Source: a virus. From it: a stretch of DNA of 35,314 nt. The notes under the pieces are model-generated. The model was given only the letters and a program-made list of their open reading frames with translations. It searched no databases and was not told the origin of the DNA. This document shows positions 22,735 to 28,764 of the stretch, in pieces. Every line of letters begins with the position of its first letter. Within the stretch, counting starts at the first letter, position 1. Position numbers and translations under genes: made by a program. The stretch spans positions 1 through 35,314 of IMG/VR virus record IMGVR_UViG_3300017739_000040. One strand, 5' to 3'.

Positions 22735-22962
22735 CTAGCTGCGAGCCAGTGCGACCCCGAGTCCCATGGTCAGGGCAAAGATCGTAATGATTCCCGAATG
22801 AATGTAGAAGGCCACTGTGTCGATTGGTTCTACGGCTGTCATCATGCAGACCCCGACAAACCCAACCCCGATTAACGCACTTCCTAACTTGCTCATTCTC
22901 CTTCTCCTCAAAGCACTTCCTAATCTACGCATGTTCTCTCTCCTGTTCGATACCCATTTCAT
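22735..22962 (-). CDS. Small two-helix membrane protein with three in-frame starts, holin-like
   Basis: 75 residues from the ATG at 22962, which overlaps the upstream stop (TAATG). Two further in-frame ATGs lie at 22932 and 22896, each preceded by its own purine-rich ribosome site. The shorter forms are 65 and 53 residues. The N-terminal extension is very basic (MRRLGSALRRRR before MSKLGSALIG), and LGSAL occurs twice from a small local duplication. Two hydrophobic segments follow (ALIGVGFVGVCMMTAV and IITIFALTMGLGVAL). Dual-start basic extensions are known from lambda-type holin/antiholin pairs, so that is a possible role. Confidence 0.55.
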   Translation of the reverse strand: MKWVSNRRENMRRLGSALRRRRMSKLGSALIGVGFVGVCMMTAVEPIDTVAFYIHSGIITIFALTMGLGVALARS

Positions 22963-23126
22963 TATACTGCCTGCCCTTCAATGTAGTTCCACGCACTTTC
23001 ATACGCATGATCCCAGTTTAAAACCTCACCAATCTCAACCCAGTAATCAGCTAGGCTTCTTGCCTCGTGATCGAAGCAAGGTCTGTGATCCATTGGCAAT
23101 TCGCCAGAAAAAAATAGAGGGTTCAT
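22962..23126 (-). CDS. Small acidic protein of unknown function
   Basis: 54 residues from the ATG at 23126, preferred because AAGGAG stands five bases before it and the promoter's leader ends there. The product begins MNPLFFSGELPMDHRPCFDH and ends AYESAWNYIEGQAV. No known domain. First gene of the operon driven by Pd and translationally coupled to the small membrane protein. Confidence 0.6.
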   Translation of the reverse strand: MNPLFFSGELPMDHRPCFDHEARSLADYWVEIGEVLNWDHAYESAWNYIEGQAV

Positions 23127-23153
23127 TTCGTTCTCCTTCGTTAAGCACACTTA

Positions 23154-23183
23154 TATATAAGCAACTATTGCAGATGGTGTCAA
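23154..23183 (-). promoter_or_regulatory. Promoter Pd with internal operator
   Basis: -35 TTGACA (23178-23183), 18-base spacer (17 if TTATAT is taken as -10), -10 TATATA (23154-23159). The spacer holds GCAATAGTTGC (23161-23171), one mismatch from a perfect palindrome. Leader GTGCTTAACGAAGGAG follows. Confidence 0.82.
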
Positions 23184-23249
23184 CAAGAAAAAGAACTATT
23201 TGATACTTTTTTTCACGAGCTGTGCTGCAGCATGCTGCGCTACGGGATA

Positions 23250-23265
23250 CGAACAATTGTACGGG
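23250..23265. promoter_or_regulatory. Linker motif CGAACAATTGTACGGG
   Basis: Identical to the motif at 22654-22669. It is followed on the plus strand by TTGCGCTGCAAAAAA leading into the terminator, closely similar to the layout near 21572. Confidence 0.5.
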
Positions 23266-23274
23266 TTGCGCTGC

Positions 23275-23309
23275 AAAAAAGACCCGGCAACTCAGGCGGC
23301 TGCCGGGTC
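23275..23309 (-). terminator. Intrinsic terminator downstream of terminase small subunit
   Basis: A perfect 9-bp stem (23281-23289 with 23301-23309), 11-base loop, then six T on the minus strand. It closes the operon coming from the replication side. Confidence 0.87.
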
Positions 23310-23506
23310 AGTCTAAGGGAGGAGCTTTAATGATGGCCCGAGTCGCAGCCCGATGTCAAGCCCGACACCCCGAAAACCCCGAAGCCCGAAGGCCGAGCAG
23401 CTCGGAAAGCCCGACTCCGGGCCATCCCGAACCCGAACAATTCCCGAAAACGCCAGGTGTCGCCGTCCCCTCCCCCCGCGCGGGGAGTTTACGAACAATT
23501 AACCAG

Positions 23507-24034
23507 TTATTGGTTATCTTCATCTATATCTTGTGGCTCATGTTCAATGATCTCTACATCTGGTGTTACGTTCACCATGCGTGACTCGGCTAACCTCTTG
23601 AACTCGTCCAACTTCTTAGCGATATCCTCCTTGGATGCGGCTGTAATATCCTCCTTCACAACGTGCTGCTTGTTGATAAGTAGCCCCGATGCCTTCAAAC
23701 GTAGCTCTTCAGCACGAATAGCCTCACTGAACTTACCCATCTCCCAAGCCTGATCCCGAAGCCTTTTTAAATCCCGAACAGACTTGTCAACACTTACCCC
23801 GAACTTAGCTTGTGCCTCTAGTCGCATCTCTTGTAGGCGTTCCGCTACCACTGGGTTACGCAACAGCCTCACGGCTGACACCGAGGCGTTCTTGTATCCA
23901 GCCTGTCGTGCAGCTTCTGTCTGCGTCATATCTTTGTGCAGATAGTTGTTCAGGAAGTCCTGTTGTTGCGGCTTGAGTTTCTTTAGCCCTGCCATACGCA
24001 TTTCTTTTGGCAGATCTTCACCGACCTTTGGCAT
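23507..24034 (-). CDS. terS: Terminase small subunit
   Basis: 175 residues. The N-terminal DNA-binding part reads LKPQQQDFLNNYLHKDMTQT, EAARQAGYKNASVSA and RLLRNPVVAERL, the Terminase_2 pattern (helix-turn-helix in which AGY is typical). A helical oligomerisation region and an acidic C-terminus (EIIEHEPQDIDEDNQ) follow. It recognises the packaging start and feeds DNA to the large subunit. Unusually, it is 5.6 kb away from terL. The start directly abuts the upstream zinc-finger gene. Confidence 0.85.
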   Translation of the reverse strand: MPKVGEDLPKEMRMAGLKKLKPQQQDFLNNYLHKDMTQTEAARQAGYKNASVSAVRLLRNPVVAERLQEMRLEAQAKFGVSVDKSVRDLKRLRDQAWEMGKFSEAIRAEELRLKASGLLINKQHVVKEDITAASKEDIAKKLDEFKRLAESRMVNVTPDVEIIEHEPQDIDEDNQ

Positions 24035-24346
24035 TTAAAACTCCATTTCTGAGTACCCAATTAGGTGGTACACGTTGCTATGTTCGTCATCTGGGTAGTA
24101 CAGCGTTCCGCGTTTGGTTTCACAGATACCAGACTCTTGAATTAAATTGTTCGCTTTTTTAGCGTTACGCTGCTCTGCTAATGCTTCATCATATTTATTT
24201 ACCATTTCCCGTTGCCTCCTTTTTTGATCAACCCAAGACGAAGTTACTGCACACGGAAAACATATCGGCCTGTCGTTTAGCTCCATGATGTGTTCTGCAC
24301 CAAAATACTCTTTGCAGAAAGCGCATCGTCTCATTCCTTGTTTCAT
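24035..24346 (-). CDS. Small zinc-finger protein, unknown
   Basis: 103 residues. A treble-clef-like arrangement: RCAFCKEYF, then RPICFPCAV (C-x2-C ... C-x2-C) within the first 35 residues, then a basic helix (DQKRRQREMVNKYDEALAEQ) and ETKRGTLYYPDDE. This suggests nucleic acid or protein binding. It sits just downstream of the CTTGTAAG repeat region and abuts terS. A second ATG four codons in has a poorly placed ribosome site. Confidence 0.6.
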   Translation of the reverse strand: MKQGMRRCAFCKEYFGAEHIMELNDRPICFPCAVTSSWVDQKRRQREMVNKYDEALAEQRNAKKANNLIQESGICETKRGTLYYPDDEHSNVYHLIGYSEMEF

Positions 24347-24370
24347 GCTGCCCTCGCTGACGCTTACATA

Positions 24371-24401
24371 ATATGGGTAGGTTAGTTACACCTACCCATA
24401 T
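24371..24401. other. Perfect 11-bp inverted repeat with AT tract
   Basis: ATATGGGTAGG (24371-24381) pairs with CCTACCCATAT (24391-24401) around a 9-base loop, directly followed by a TA repeat (about 24398-24412). It lies 25 bases before the zinc-finger gene start. No T run, so it is more likely an operator or replication hairpin than a terminator. Confidence 0.5.
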
Positions 24402-24426
24402 ATATATATATAGAACCTTGTGTAAC

Positions 24427-24583
24427 CTTGTAAGTTTGATTGTTTTCAGTCACTTACAAGCAACTCCTAACTTGGTTTATGAAAAAAACACGACTTGTAA
24501 GTAAACCGATTACGTCAATGATTACAGCAACTTATTACTTACAAGTGATTTACTTACAAATTTGTAACCTTGTAACTTGTAAG
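24427..24583. repeat. Cluster of CTTGTAAG repeats, candidate origin or operator array
   Basis: Exact copies, in either orientation, lie at 24427-24434, 24453-24460 (inverted), 24494-24501, 24538-24545 (inverted) and 24576-24583, with a one-mismatch inverted copy at 24553-24560. Several extend to CTTGTAAGTAA. The surroundings are very AT-rich. Together with the adjacent hairpin and TA tract this resembles iterons plus an unwinding region, but binding sites for a repressor would look similar. The 264-base gap 24347-24610 holds nothing else. Confidence 0.55.
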
Positions 24584-24610
24584 TAAATATTAACCAAAAA
24601 CTGGTTAACA

Positions 24611-24781
24611 TCACCGTTTGAACATATACTTTTTTAGCCGCTCTTTATGTATTTGCTGACCTATTGACGCCACATCACTACGAACATTTTTTGTCTTAAC
24701 CCTGCCTAATCTGTCTAACTCTTGTTTAACTTCAGGCACTCGTAGCGCCTCTGCTATTTGTTCTCTTGTTGGTACTTGCAT
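24611..24781 (-). CDS. Small basic protein of 56 residues, unknown
   Basis: ATG at 24781 with AAGGAGGG at ideal distance, stop at 24611. Product: MQVPTREQIAEALRVPEVKQ, then a basic helical part ending ERLKKYMFKR. It overlaps the upstream 107-residue gene by 28 bases. TREQIAEALRVPEV looks like a short helix-turn-helix start. It lies immediately beside the CTTGTAAG cluster, so DNA binding there is conceivable. Confidence 0.6.
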   Translation of the reverse strand: MQVPTREQIAEALRVPEVKQELDRLGRVKTKNVRSDVASIGQQIHKERLKKYMFKR

Positions 24782-25077
24782 TCGTCCCTCCTTGCTTCAA
24801 CACGAACAATTTTACTGGTACCGGGGCGCTGGTGTAAATCAACCACCCAATGGCAACTCATATCGGCTGTGTAGAGCCTCGTGTAATAATCACCGTTGGG
24901 CAATATCATCAGCTTTTGATCCGATACCACATAGTTATAACGCTCGCTGCACTGACATCCGAGCGCCATTTCGGTCAGATTTTCGACCTTTTCCTTAATC
25001 CTATCCAGAGCGACTTCCTCATCCATGAGCATACGCAACTCTTTCAAAGCCCAATACATTCTATTTGCTTCAGCCAT
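24754..25077 (-). CDS. Unknown protein
   Basis: 107 residues. Helical N-terminal half (YWALKELRMLMDEEVALDRI), then GCQCSERYNYVV and a beta-rich part with CHWVVDLHQRPG. CQC plus later cysteines could bind a metal, but no clear motif. GGAGG before the start. Function unknown. Confidence 0.55.
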   Translation of the reverse strand: MAEANRMYWALKELRMLMDEEVALDRIKEKVENLTEMALGCQCSERYNYVVSDQKLMILPNGDYYTRLYTADMSCHWVVDLHQRPGTSKIVRVEARRDECKYQQENK

Positions 25078-25089
25078 AACGGCCTCCTT

Positions 25090-25545
25090 TCATGCCTCCC
25101 ATCTAAACTTTAATTGTTCGTATATCGACTGGTGTTCCCGTTTTCTGCTGGAACTACCCCACGGATTAGACCGCGTTGATACTTCACCCATTATTTTCCA
25201 ACCTGCTCCGCGTAAAGAAGAACCCGACTCAGATTGCAATGTATACGTCACCATGCGCTTTCCGCCCATTTGTTGCCAGACTCGCCAGCACCTCCCGTAC
25301 AAAAACGAACAAGTGTTCTTCGGCGCTGCGTCCAACACACAAACCCGTAACACTTCAGCCGTGAACCCATCATCCAGCATACGGGCAACTGGCCTTCCAA
25401 CCATGGCAACCCCGACAAGATCATCGTCATACACAGCACCGAGCGCAAACCGATACCCGATTTTCACGGGTTTGTTATGCCTGTGGTGTTGATCAACGAA
25501 ATTGTTCGCATCCTTGATCGTTATGGGAAACAACTCCAACTTCAT
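25090..25545 (-). CDS. XF1762-family protein (GNAT-like)
   Basis: 151 residues. HHRHNKPVKIGYRFALGAVY near the N-terminus, GVAMVGRPVARMLDDG, EVLRVCVLDAAPKNTCSFLY and TYTLQSESGSSLRGAGWK match a phage and plasmid family known as XF1762, distantly like GNAT acyltransferases. Substrate unknown. It overlaps the HNH gene by 4 bases, so the two are probably coupled. The family often travels with DNA-modification or nuclease genes. Confidence 0.7.
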   Translation of the reverse strand: MKLELFPITIKDANNFVDQHHRHNKPVKIGYRFALGAVYDDDLVGVAMVGRPVARMLDDGFTAEVLRVCVLDAAPKNTCSFLYGRCWRVWQQMGGKRMVTYTLQSESGSSLRGAGWKIMGEVSTRSNPWGSSSRKREHQSIYEQLKFRWEA

Positions 25546-26363
25546 CCGATAAACCTGTTTGACTTCTTTAGGTTAAACTCACGGGTGACAATTTGTAAAT
25601 TATGGTGAACGTGCAGCCCAGACCCTTCGCGTCCGTTTCGATCATTAAAATGCAACGGGAATATGTGATCAACGTGCCATGTATTCTTTCCATCACGTTT
25701 ATTTAATCTGTAAGCATCACTATACACTGCATTGATTTTAAAATGATTAGCCCATTTAGGCGTTGCGCGTTCTTCGCGCTTCTTACCTTCGTATCTCTTT
25801 TTTGACACACGAATAGCTTCACGCCGAATATTGTCCAGATTATACTTATACGCCATGTCATATGAATTTGTTCGGGTTGTCAGCACAAACAGCCGGGCAT
25901 TTGCATCTGCGGCTGGCTCATCACGCTTCAAGTGGTGCATTAGGTCATAGCACTCAGGCTGCACTCGCAACTTCACCTTAAACACATTTCTGTACAACTG
26001 CTTCTGATCTGTTCGCACAAATAACATCTCGCAACTGATGTCATGCGTGTTACCGTACAATGAACTACCGTGCTTATCCGTATCTTTGACCAGCATCTTG
26101 TAGAACACATCAGGCTCATCTCGCCCCACCTTGGATGCCTCGACCAAGCCCCCCACTACTGGGATATACTCGTGATTAATGTGTTTATTTATCTTTGAAC
26201 CTTCTTTGTGGTGCGTCTTATAATTTGCATAATAATCATCACGCGCAATCACATATTCTTCTGGCAGTTTATCCACTGCATCCCTGCGTTCAACAAACCA
26301 TTCAACAATACGCTCATGCCCCTTAATATTTGGGGCGATTGTAATACCTGCTTTCCTACCCAT
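25542..26363 (-). CDS. HNH endonuclease
   Basis: 273 residues. The C-terminal domain has WHVDHIFPLHFNDRNGREGS, then HVHHNLQIVTREFNLKKSNR, with the DH and N/H metal-binding residues of HNH nucleases. The N-terminal 200 residues (FVERRDAVDKLPEEYVIARD and others) are charged and lack a known domain. It overlaps the methyltransferase gene by 8 bases. Could be a packaging, homing or restriction nuclease; the target is unknown. Confidence 0.8.
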   Translation of the reverse strand: MGRKAGITIAPNIKGHERIVEWFVERRDAVDKLPEEYVIARDDYYANYKTHHKEGSKINKHINHEYIPVVGGLVEASKVGRDEPDVFYKMLVKDTDKHGSSLYGNTHDISCEMLFVRTDQKQLYRNVFKVKLRVQPECYDLMHHLKRDEPAADANARLFVLTTRTNSYDMAYKYNLDNIRREAIRVSKKRYEGKKREERATPKWANHFKINAVYSDAYRLNKRDGKNTWHVDHIFPLHFNDRNGREGSGLHVHHNLQIVTREFNLKKSNRFIG

Positions 26364-27492
26364 CTCTCATGCCCTTCAACAAATGACAGATAACATCCAC
26401 TGTCCAACCATTGCCCAGCATCTTGTAGCGTTGCGTGTTGCTCACATGCGCTGTGTAGCCATCAGGAACTGTCTGCAATCTTTCGCACTCAGTAACTGTT
26501 AGCTTACGCCACATCAGCCGCATATCATCGCTGTACGCATCCTCGTAACGGCCTTCCGGCAATGGCGACAACAACGTGTCCTTTTCCACTGTAGATAGAC
26601 AACGTGACTTGTCCACCTGATGCACTTCTAAGCACTGCGTGATCGGAACGTCCTTGTCGTTATCTTTACGGACACCATCTTTTATACGGCGACCAACGAT
26701 AGACGCTGGGTTTAGAAGAACTTTAGGCTCTAGGTTCCCACCACTAGCCGCGCACAAACTTGGTGCCTTGCCATCGGGATGATACACCCTACGGTTGTAA
26801 CCGTGACCCTTCAAATCAGCTTCGCCAGCCAGCACCAAACCAGAACAATTTTGATCTGACTCTATATCGAACACCAACTGGCGTCGGCGCTTTTCAAAAT
26901 ATGACTTCAGATTACCGCCCTTAAAATAATTCGCGTCAATGCAATGTGACTTCTCGCGGTCAACGAATCCATCTTCCAAAATATCTTTCAGAACAATTCT
27001 TCGGTTTTCTGGCAACGACCTGACGGGAATATTTGTCCAGTACAGCCGATCCCTATTCTGTGCAGATACCAAATTGCTGTTAATCCGAACTGGCTTAACC
27101 CCAAGATGCTCAGAGATGATATCTTGAAACTCCTGCTTCATGTTTACGTTTTCCAGTAGGAACCACTTTGGCTTTGACTCCTTCAATACCCGAACAAATT
27201 CAAAAAACAATTTGCTGCGCGGGTCATCAAAATTAAGCCGTTTGCCAGCCCACGAAAATCCTTGGCACGGACTGCCCCCGATCAATAGATCAATCGGCTC
27301 GCCCTCAAACAACTCAGGCCAAATCACATCTCTTACATCACCGATATGCACTGTGTCTGGATAATTAGCCTTTGCCACCTTCATGGCATACTTGTCCACC
27401 TCTGATGCCCAATAGTTAGAAACAGCAAAGCCGCACCGCTCAAGAGCGATGCGACCGCAAGACATGCCATCAAATAGACTTATGACATTCAT
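26356..27492 (-). CDS. C5-cytosine DNA methyltransferase
   Basis: 378 residues. Conserved motifs in order: FDGMSCGR (motif I, residues 7-14), GGSPCQGFSW with the catalytic Cys (motif IV, about 73-81), LLENV (VI, about 112-116), QNRDRLYWTN (VIII, about 145-154), and a C-terminal MLGNGWTVDV (X). A variable target-recognition region lies between. It would methylate phage DNA at cytosine, probably against host restriction. The neighbouring HNH gene raises the possibility of a linked nuclease. Recognition sequence cannot be read from the protein. Confidence 0.9.
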   Translation of the reverse strand: MNVISLFDGMSCGRIALERCGFAVSNYWASEVDKYAMKVAKANYPDTVHIGDVRDVIWPELFEGEPIDLLIGGSPCQGFSWAGKRLNFDDPRSKLFFEFVRVLKESKPKWFLLENVNMKQEFQDIISEHLGVKPVRINSNLVSAQNRDRLYWTNIPVRSLPENRRIVLKDILEDGFVDREKSHCIDANYFKGGNLKSYFEKRRRQLVFDIESDQNCSGLVLAGEADLKGHGYNRRVYHPDGKAPSLCAASGGNLEPKVLLNPASIVGRRIKDGVRKDNDKDVPITQCLEVHQVDKSRCLSTVEKDTLLSPLPEGRYEDAYSDDMRLMWRKLTVTECERLQTVPDGYTAHVSNTQRYKMLGNGWTVDVICHLLKGMRDG

Positions 27493-27689
27493 TTGTTGTC
27501 ATCCCCGATAAATAGAAACCCTGCGTCATTACCTTCTGGGTCACAACTAACCTCTACTGTTAGCAAACCATGAATAGGGTGATTTACTTTAAATGTTGGA
27601 AAGCCGTCTTTACTCATTTCAAAGTGAGTAATTTTTCCACCACGCAACTGACCGTAATATTTTTCCATATAATTAGAAGTTTGGCTCAT
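27489..27689 (-). CDS. Small unknown protein
   Basis: 66 residues from the ATG at 27689 after AAGGAG. Contains GGKITHFEMSKDGFPTFKVN and VEVSCDPEGNDAGFLFIGDD. Beta-rich and acidic. It overlaps the methyltransferase start by 4 bases and the upstream gene by 17. Function unknown. Confidence 0.6.
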   Translation of the reverse strand: MSQTSNYMEKYYGQLRGGKITHFEMSKDGFPTFKVNHPIHGLLTVEVSCDPEGNDAGFLFIGDDNK

Positions 27690-27855
27690 AGACAACTCCT
27701 TCCATAAACTTGGTGTTGAGAATTTTGAACCGTTCCTTCAAATGTGAAGTGTCGCGGCCTTCCCACTCAGCATCATTAATCTCTGATGCCAACCTCATCA
27801 TTTGATCCTGTACGGACATCAGGCGATCATCTTGTTGACTAACATCATCTAACAT
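27673..27855 (-). CDS. Small helical protein, unknown
   Basis: 60 residues, acidic and probably helical (MLDDVSQQDDRLMSVQDQMM, HLKERFKILNTKF). The start overlaps the previous stop by one base (TAATG). No family recognised. Confidence 0.55.
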   Translation of the reverse strand: MLDDVSQQDDRLMSVQDQMMRLASEINDAEWEGRDTSHLKERFKILNTKFMEGVVYEPNF

Positions 27856-28133
27856 TACCCGCGCTCCTCTACATCAAAGTTAAACAGAGAATTTACAGAG
27901 TTAGCCCTGTCAATCAGCTTGTGCATATCACCGACCCACACATACTCAGAACCTTCAAACTGCATTGTTTCACCAACGCTAGACGCGATTTCCTTCAAGT
28001 CTTTTACAGCTTGGATCATGTCTGGTGATAAGTGACCAATCATTTTGTCACGCGCTTTTGAAGCCTTTTCGCGCTCTTTTCTGTGATGCTCGATTAGCTC
28101 TTCGTGCGTCATTTCTTTTGTATCTTTAGACAT
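27855..28133 (-). CDS. Unknown protein, first gene of Pe operon
   Basis: 92 residues from the ATG at 28133 after GAGGT. Charged helix first (TKEMTHEELIEHHRKEREKA), then SPDMIQAVKDLKEIASSVGE and GSEYVWVGDMHKLIDRANSV. The longer frame begins at ATGCTTAAC, which lies only about 11 bases past the -10 of promoter Pe, so the internal start is better supported. Function unknown. Confidence 0.6.
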   Translation of the reverse strand: MSKDTKEMTHEELIEHHRKEREKASKARDKMIGHLSPDMIQAVKDLKEIASSVGETMQFEGSEYVWVGDMHKLIDRANSVNSLFNFDVEERG

Positions 28134-28165
28134 TTTTACCTCGTTTGTTGTTAAGCATTTATTCG

Positions 28166-28194
28166 TATATAGCAACTATTGCTATGTTAGTCAA
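28166..28194 (-). promoter_or_regulatory. Promoter Pe with internal operator
   Basis: -35 TTGACT (28189-28194), 17-base spacer, -10 TATATA (28166-28171). The spacer begins and ends around GCAATAGTTGC (28172-28182). The leader ATGCTTAAC follows, as in Pc and Pd. It drives the small-gene and methyltransferase group. Confidence 0.82.
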
Positions 28195-28402
28195 CATCTG
28201 TTGATCTAAAAATATGTGTTTCTTTTTTATCTACTGTTCCGTGCTTGTCCCAATCTGTAATAACGCTCTCACCAAAGGCGTCATCTGGCAGATCTTGTGT
28301 CGCCTTTATCCACGCCTCTCTGTTGCGTTGCCTGTCCTTTCTATCGTGATATTCCAGACTTACCTTGACTCGATTATCAATGTGAACAAACTTGCTGCCC
28401 AT
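28187..28402 (-). CDS. Small unknown protein
   Basis: 71 residues from the ATG at 28402, preferred because GGAG lies nine bases before it; an ATG seven codons upstream is the alternative. Contains VHIDNRVKVSLEYHDRKDRQ and DLPDDAFGESVITDWDKHGT. No family recognised. It overlaps the -35 of promoter Pe by 8 bases at its 3' end. Confidence 0.5.
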   Translation of the reverse strand: MGSKFVHIDNRVKVSLEYHDRKDRQRNREAWIKATQDLPDDAFGESVITDWDKHGTVDKKETHIFRSTDVD

Positions 28403-28438
28403 GCTTTTTTTTCTCCACTGCACATGCTAATTTAATAC

Positions 28439-28444
28439 TATAAT
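28439..28444 (+). promoter_or_regulatory. Possible -10 (TATAAT) for the lone plus-strand gene
   Basis: A perfect TATAAT lies 57 bases before the ATG at 28501 on the plus strand. No good -35 is seen at the right distance. Tentative. Confidence 0.3.
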
Positions 28445-28500
28445 TATCGTAAATGATAGGGCGTGATAGTCGCCTTGTAAATAAAAAATTAGGGCAAACC

Positions 28501-28764
28501 ATGAAAAGAAAAGAGATACTTGACACAGCCAAGAGCTATGTCACGAAAGACCGAGCTTCCCAGCACGGGGATATGGAGAACAATTTTAAGACCATTGCCA
28601 TGTACTGGTCAGTACATCTTGGCACCTCAGTCACTGCGGTTGACGTTGCTGTTATGATGGCATTACTTAAAATTGCTCGTATTCGGTCAAACGAAAGTCA
28701 CGCCGACAACTGGATTGACGGCTGTGGCTATCTTGCTTGTGGTGGTGAGCTTACAACTGATTAG
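28501..28764 (+). CDS. DUF6378-like protein, only plus-strand gene
   Basis: 87 residues from the ATG at 28501 (TAGGG upstream). ILDTAKSYVTKDRASQHGDM, NFKTIAMYWSVHL, AVDVAVMMALLKIARI and ADNWIDGCGYLACGGEL match a phage family I recall as DUF6378. Its function is unknown. The stop codon overlaps the convergent stop of the minus-strand zinc-finger gene. Its orientation opposes every other gene in the window. Confidence 0.8.
   Translation: MKRKEILDTAKSYVTKDRASQHGDMENNFKTIAMYWSVHLGTSVTAVDVAVMMALLKIARIRSNESHADNWIDGCGYLACGGELTTD

Larger units (their letters stand above)
23127..23506. other. Gene-free linker downstream of terminase small subunit
   Basis: 380 bases. In minus-strand order: a stretch (about 23335-23460) dense in TCGGG with a GC palindrome (23474-23485), a terminator, CGAACAATTGTACGGG, an AT-rich section and promoter Pd. 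The C-rich tract beside the terminase small subunit gene is also a reasonable place to look for a packaging (pac) site. A plus-strand frame at 23331 with an RBS-like AAGGGAGGAG is probably spurious. Confidence 0.7.

Noticed and set aside
23047-23256. Minus-strand frame overlapping promoter Pd and the start of the 54-residue gene
   Set aside because: It would need transcription from upstream of the promoter, and its ribosome site is poor. Its in-frame MLNEGE start may at best be a short leader.
23331-23584. Plus-strand frame of 84 codons starting MMARVAARCQARHPENPEAR with an RBS-like AAGGGAGGAG
   Set aside because: The sequence is low-complexity Pro/Glu/Arg translated from the repeated CCCGAA tract, and the second part runs antisense through the terminase small subunit gene. 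No promoter seen. Probably chance, though the ribosome site is notable.
25542-27492. Methyltransferase plus HNH as a proven restriction-modification system
   Set aside because: HNH proteins and orphan methyltransferases are each common in phages, and nothing in the sequence shows that they share a target. Kept only as a finding to test.
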